Source: Sphingomonas sp. BAUL-RG-20F-R05-02 (GTDB lineage Bacteria > Pseudomonadota > Alphaproteobacteria > Sphingomonadales > Sphingomonadaceae). From it: a DNA stretch of 64,000 nucleotides. The stretch lies in the NCBI RefSeq assembly GCF_022662305.1, contig NZ_JAKNQH010000004.1:62001-126000 (forward strand), written 5' to 3'. The notes below the pieces were generated by a model. The model was not told the origin of the DNA. It saw only the letters and a list, made by a program, of their open reading frames with translations, and made no database searches. Positions within the stretch are counted from its first letter, which is position 1; each line of letters begins with the position of its first letter. Both the position numbers and the translations under genes were made by a program. This document shows, piece by piece, positions 60,821 to 64,000 of this stretch.

Positions 60821-60863
60821 TCGACTAAATCCGCGTTCAGAGTCTGAACCGCAATGCAATCGA
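60821..60863 (-). promoter_or_regulatory. Dyad operator of the efflux operon
   Basis: GTTCAGA (60835-60841), one base, TCTGAAC (60843-60849) is a perfect dyad. On its gene side the plus-strand text TCGACTAAATCCG (60821-60833) is conserved, and on the other side CGCAA. The same arrangement occurs at 61908-61950 before the VIT gene. The conserved flank next to the dyad probably contains promoter bases. Confidence 0.6.
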
Positions 60864-60965
60864 GGGAATTCGCCAGAGACGCCGAACAGGAAAGGTGCCG
60901 CACATCCTCCTCCTTGTTGCCTGAGCCGTCCTCATCGGCGCATAAGATCGAGGCTTGGGCGCGGA

Positions 60966-61697
60966 TCAGCCGACCGCTGTGTGGAACACATGCCCGACGC
61001 CTGCCGTCACGGCCATGGCGATGGATCCCAACAGCACGACCCGAAGAACACCTGGAAGAACCGGCGCCCCGCCCGCGCGCGCACCTGCAGCACCGAGCAC
61101 AGCCAGCATGACCACCGCGACAACTGCAATCATCCATACTACGCCAGCGACCGGCATCAACAGCGCGGTCACGAGCGGCGGGAGCCCACCGGCGAGGAAC
61201 GACCCTGCCGAGGCTATCGCCGCCTGAAGCGGATTGGCGGTCGAGGTGTCGGTGATGCCGAGTTCGTCGCGCGTATGCGCCTCTAGTGCATCATGCACAG
61301 TCAGCGCGGCCACCACCTCGATGGCGAGCGGCTTGGGCAGGCCGCGCTTGATGTAGATCGCGGCAAGCTCGCGTCTCTCATGCTCGGGGTCGGCGAGCAG
61401 CTCGTGGCGTTCGCGCTCAATATCGGCTTTCTCCGAATCGGCCTGTGAGCTCACCGAGACATATTCCCCGGCTGCCATCGACATCGCGCCGGCGACGATC
61501 CCAGCCACACCGGTAAGGATGATCTGGGACGATCCCGCCGCAGCCGCCGCGACGCCGACCATCAAGCTTGAAGTCGACAGCAATCCGTCATTGGCGCCGA
61601 GCACCGCTGCCCTTAGCCAGCCGATCCGCGTGACGAAATGCGTCTCGCCATCGGCCTTGGCCGCACTGTCCCCTGCGCCACCGTCACGTGATTTCAT
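60966..61697 (-). CDS. VIT1/CCC1-family iron or manganese transporter
   Basis: The 243-residue protein has the family start WLRAAVLGANDGLLSTSSLM, a second helix with TGVAGIVAGAMSMAAGEYVS, a cytoplasmic acidic helix region (EKADIERERHELLADPEHER), and three more helices. It matches VIT-type Fe2+/Mn2+ exporters. It shares its operator dyad with the neighbouring metal-efflux operon on the same strand. Confidence 0.92.
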   Translation of the reverse strand: MKSRDGGAGDSAAKADGETHFVTRIGWLRAAVLGANDGLLSTSSLMVGVAAAAAGSSQIILTGVAGIVAGAMSMAAGEYVSVSSQADSEKADIERERHELLADPEHERRELAAIYIKRGLPKPLAIEVVAALTVHDALEAHTRDELGITDTSTANPLQAAIASAGSFLAGGLPPLVTALLMPVAGVVWMIAVVAVVMLAVLGAAGARAGGAPVLPGVLRVVLLGSIAMAVTAGVGHVFHTAVG

Positions 61698-61907
61698 CGG
61701 ATCATTCCTGATACTGGTCGCGGTTGGCGTCGACCACGCGGGCGATCCCGGGCGAGGTCTGTGTCGTAGTGGGCGAAAGTGGCGAGTGTGTCGCAGATAA
61801 TCTTCAGATGGGATGTGCGGCTCTAAGCCCTTGTCATCCCGCCATTACCGCTCCCGTCGTCGCGCTCGACCTTGATGGTCTAAGCTAACGGGCGGAACGC
61901 ACCGCCG

Positions 61908-61950
61908 TCGACTAAATCCGGGTTCAGACTCTGAACCGCAACTCAGTTGA
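61908..61950 (-). promoter_or_regulatory. Dyad operator upstream of the VIT gene
   Basis: GTTCAGA (61922-61928), one base, TCTGAAC (61930-61936), with TCGACTAAATCCG (61908-61920) on the gene side and CGCAA on the other. It is about 210 bases from the VIT start, with no other gene in the gap. A half site TCTGAAC followed by GCGAA lies at 62013-62019, nearer the divergent gene at 62122. The remainder of the 61698-62121 gap shows no gene. Confidence 0.6.
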
Positions 61951-62121
61951 TGCCGTGCATCGATTACGCCGTCCAAGGCAGCGTGGTGTCGCTTCTATAG
62001 CCCATGCCAAAGTCTGAACGCGAATTTAAGCAGCGTGGCGTCGGGTGTCGGCTACTTTAGGCATAGGCGTTTCGGCATCGCCCGAGCTGTCTTACCTGGC
62101 GATAGTCCACGAGCGAGAACA

Positions 62122-62664
62122 ATGGCCCATACCGAACTGTCTCTGGCGACCGCGTTGAAGCCTCTCTTAATACTGCTGGCCTTGGCAAACACCACCGCTT
62201 GCGCCGCCGATCACATCACGCGCGATTACCGCTCGCAACCTGTCTTCGACGCCGCCAAATTCTTTGATGGTCACACCACCGGGCGCGGCACCCTCAAAGT
62301 CATCTTTCACCGTGCCGAACGGACACTGGTCGACGGCAATGGCCATGTAGCGCCTGATCGCAGCATCATTCTCGACCAGACCGTACGCCGCGGCCGTCGC
62401 GCGCCAACGCACCGGCGCTGGCAGCTACATCCCAACGGCCGAGACGGCTATACCGGCACGCTAACAGACGCAGCCGGACCGGTGACCGGAAGGGTGCTAG
62501 GCAATCGCCTCCATCTTACATTTGTTATGAAGGGCGGGATACACGCTGAGCAATGGCTCTATCTCGATCCTAGCGGCAGGATCGCCAACAACGTCATGAC
62601 CTTTCGCAAGCTCGGTGTGACGGTCGGCCGGCTTGATGAGACGATCACGCATGAGTCGCGCTGA
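62122..62664 (+). CDS. DUF3833-like exported protein
   Basis: The ATG at 62122 (MAHTELSLATALKPLLILLA) gives 180 residues with a signal peptide and a cysteine (NTTAC) near its end that might be lipidated. The mature part has FDAAKFFDGHTTGRGTLKVI, DGYTGTLTDAAGPVTGRVLG, and EQWLYLDPSGRIANNVMTFR with KLGVTVGRLDETI. This is the pattern of DUF3833 proteins. The role is unknown. It is divergent from the VIT gene, and a half copy of the shared dyad lies about 100 bases upstream. Confidence 0.75.
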   Translation: MAHTELSLATALKPLLILLALANTTACAADHITRDYRSQPVFDAAKFFDGHTTGRGTLKVIFHRAERTLVDGNGHVAPDRSIILDQTVRRGRRAPTHRRWQLHPNGRDGYTGTLTDAAGPVTGRVLGNRLHLTFVMKGGIHAEQWLYLDPSGRIANNVMTFRKLGVTVGRLDETITHESR

Positions 62665-62688
62665 TCCTACCGCCGCAGGGCCGCTTCC

Positions 62689-62841
62689 ATGGTGCCACAA
62701 GAAACCGAATGGTCGATCATGGTGAGCTGGTTCGGTTACCGTAATCTCGATTTTTCCGCGCGCCTGATCGCCCACAGCGAGCATCCCCGCATCGTCGGCG
62801 CGATGGCACGAAGTTGCACGAGCTTGGATCTTTACGCATGA
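62689..62841 (+). CDS. Possible 50-residue ORF
   Basis: An ATG at 62689, shortly after the DUF3833 gene, opens 50 codons with the text MVPQETEWSIMVSWFGYRNL and ends in LDLYA. There is no clear ribosome-binding site. The sequence is protein-like but not recognised; it may be a relic. Confidence 0.25.
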   Translation: MVPQETEWSIMVSWFGYRNLDFSARLIAHSEHPRIVGAMARSCTSLDLYA

Positions 62842-63110
62842 GGTGTCACAAAGGAGTCCTTCCCGCGGAAGTAACCGTAGCTGGTATGCTGGTGGGCTTA
62901 CTTAGTGACCCGCTACACCACAGCTCACCTTGTAATAATTCACGAAGTTTCGCAATTTCCAATCTTCCAACGCTAAGTCTTCTTGTTAGACGCGTGTTGT
63001 GGTCTGCGAGCGATCGAACCGACGTTTTAATGTGTTCCAATCCTCCAGCACAAGTGCGCTACCGTCCGCACTCCTTGGGCGGTGCCCGCGAGCATGTAAG
63101 CCTGCGTAGG
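62842..63110. other. AT-richer spacer before hpnI
   Basis: This 269-base stretch is visibly less GC-rich than its surroundings, with runs such as GTAATAATTCACGAAG. No gene with a start signal is seen on either strand. It may hold the promoter of the following glycosyltransferase gene or be an insertion scar. Confidence 0.35.
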
Positions 63111-64000
63111 ATGTCGTTATTTCTGGCCGTCGGCTATCTTGCGCTATTGATGTCGCTAATTGGCTCGGCCCTTCTATCATGGGCGGTATGGCTGTTCGAC
63201 GCTGCATCGCCCGGCCCGGCGGGTAAGGGTAGCTGCCCGTCGGTGACGATCTCAAGCCGCTGCATGGGACAGAGCCGCAGCTTGCAGCCAACCTCGCGAG
63301 TTTCATGCAGCAGGATTATGCCGGACCGGTCCAGTACCTGTTTGGCGTCCAGCGTGGCGACGACCCGGCAATTGCCGTGGTCGAGACTCTGCGCCGCCAG
63401 TGGCACAGCCGCGATATCGCGCTAGTGCTCGATGCGCGCGCCCACGGAACCAACGCCAAGGTGTGTAACCTCATTAATCTTCAAGAGCACGTCCAGCACG
63501 ATGTGGTGGTGATCAGCGACAGCGATATGGTGGTGGACCCGGATTATATCGGACACCTTATCGCGGTACTTGATCAGCCCGGCATTGGCGCGGTCTCGTG
63601 CCTGTATCGTGGCCGGGCGGATGCGGGCATCTGGTCGACGCTGGTGGCGATGGGGATCGATCTTCATTTCTTGCCATCGACGCTGATCGGTCTCGGCATT
63701 GGCCTTGCCCAGCCGTGCATGGGCTCGACCATCGCGATGCGGACCACCACCCTGGCTCAGATCGGCGGCTTTCACGCGGTGTGCGACATTCTGGCCGACG
63801 ATTATGCGATCGGCGAGGCGGTGCGGGCGCTGGGCCTTGAGGTCGCCGTGTCGCGCCGCTTGATCACGCACGCCTGCGCGGAGCCGAGCTTGGCAGCACT
63901 GGTCCGCCATGAGCTGCGCTGGAGCGCGACTATCGCCGGGATCGACCCCGGCGGCTTCGCCGGAAGCGTCGTCCTCCACCCGCTGCCGTTTGCGCTGATC
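63111..64000 (+). pseudogene. hpnI: HpnI-like glycosyltransferase, frameshifted and cut by the window end
   Basis: The ATG at 63111 gives a membrane helix (MSLFLAVGYLALLMSLIGSA) and then SCPSVTI. The family sequence resumes in the next frame with LKPLHG, so one C is missing near 63248. The second frame reads ANLASFMQQDYAGPVQYLFG, VVISDSDMVVDPDYI with the metal-binding DSD, CLYRGRADAGIWSTLVAMG, PCMGSTIAM, ILADDYAIGEAVRALG and RHELRWSATI. It is a GT21-type enzyme of the hopanoid HpnI or ceramide glucosyltransferase group. The gene is open at 64000. A sequencing error cannot be excluded. Confidence 0.75.

Noticed and set aside
62846..63040. 64-codon minus-strand frame in the AT-richer patch
   Set aside because: No start signal or family; kept only as part of the spacer description.

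Overview
The window looks like chromosomal DNA of an alphaproteobacterium of the order Sphingomonadales, most likely Sphingomonas or a close relative. The evidence is uniformly high GC with strong GC3 bias, the gene content (CobS/CobT, TrcR/DUF1013, DUF1192, short glnB next to glnA, a hopanoid-type glycosyltransferase), and a dispersed palindrome of the type common in sphingomonad genomes. All identifications were made by reading translations and motifs; no database search was run.

Region 1 (1-1.7 kb) is decayed. An unidentified gene ends at 90. A good sigma70-like promoter with two TetR-type dyads follows. Further down is a frameshifted relic in which the start of an RND efflux adaptor is joined to the end of an outer-membrane efflux protein.

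Region 2 (1.4-46.3 kb) is mostly intact housekeeping DNA. It holds the aerobic cobaltochelatase genes cobS-cobT followed by two small genes; a five-gene overlapping chain (bolA, GST, NUDIX, pirin, epoxide-hydrolase-like); adenosine/adenine deaminase with a secreted nucleoside hydrolase; a membrane diguanylate cyclase; clpA; a quinone oxidoreductase cluster; an LpxH-like phosphatase with a glycosyltransferase; trcR; a PepSY-response regulator-histidine kinase-HAD operon; an ABC-F ATPase behind a large hairpin; rdgB-rph facing hrcA-grpE-thrC; rsmE-rnr; a K+-channel-like gene; glnB-glnA behind a sigma54-like promoter; map; and a paoABC-like molybdenum hydroxylase operon.

Region 3 (46.4-64 kb) is an accessory stretch. 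It starts at tRNA-Gly(CCC), whose 3' half is read in antisense by the end of a broken serine recombinase gene. It continues with an M61 peptidase, an aldo/keto reductase, a GST, a YciE-like protein, an amidase with an unknown 60-residue partner, and IS110 and possible IS630 debris. Then comes a metal-handling cluster: outer-membrane protein, heavy-metal RND pump and cytochrome b, plus a VIT-type Fe/Mn transporter. The efflux operon and the VIT gene share an identical dyad, GTTCAGA-N-TCTGAAC, with conserved flanks, suggesting a common regulator. The efflux operon has no periplasmic adaptor gene. The window ends inside a frameshifted hpnI-like glycosyltransferase gene.

The most interesting points are the shared dyad with the adaptor-less metal pump, the ABC-F leader hairpin that places the ribosome-binding site in a bulge, the relic efflux fusion behind an intact promoter/operator, the recombinase reading into tRNA-Gly, and the uncharacterised small gene coupled to the amidase.
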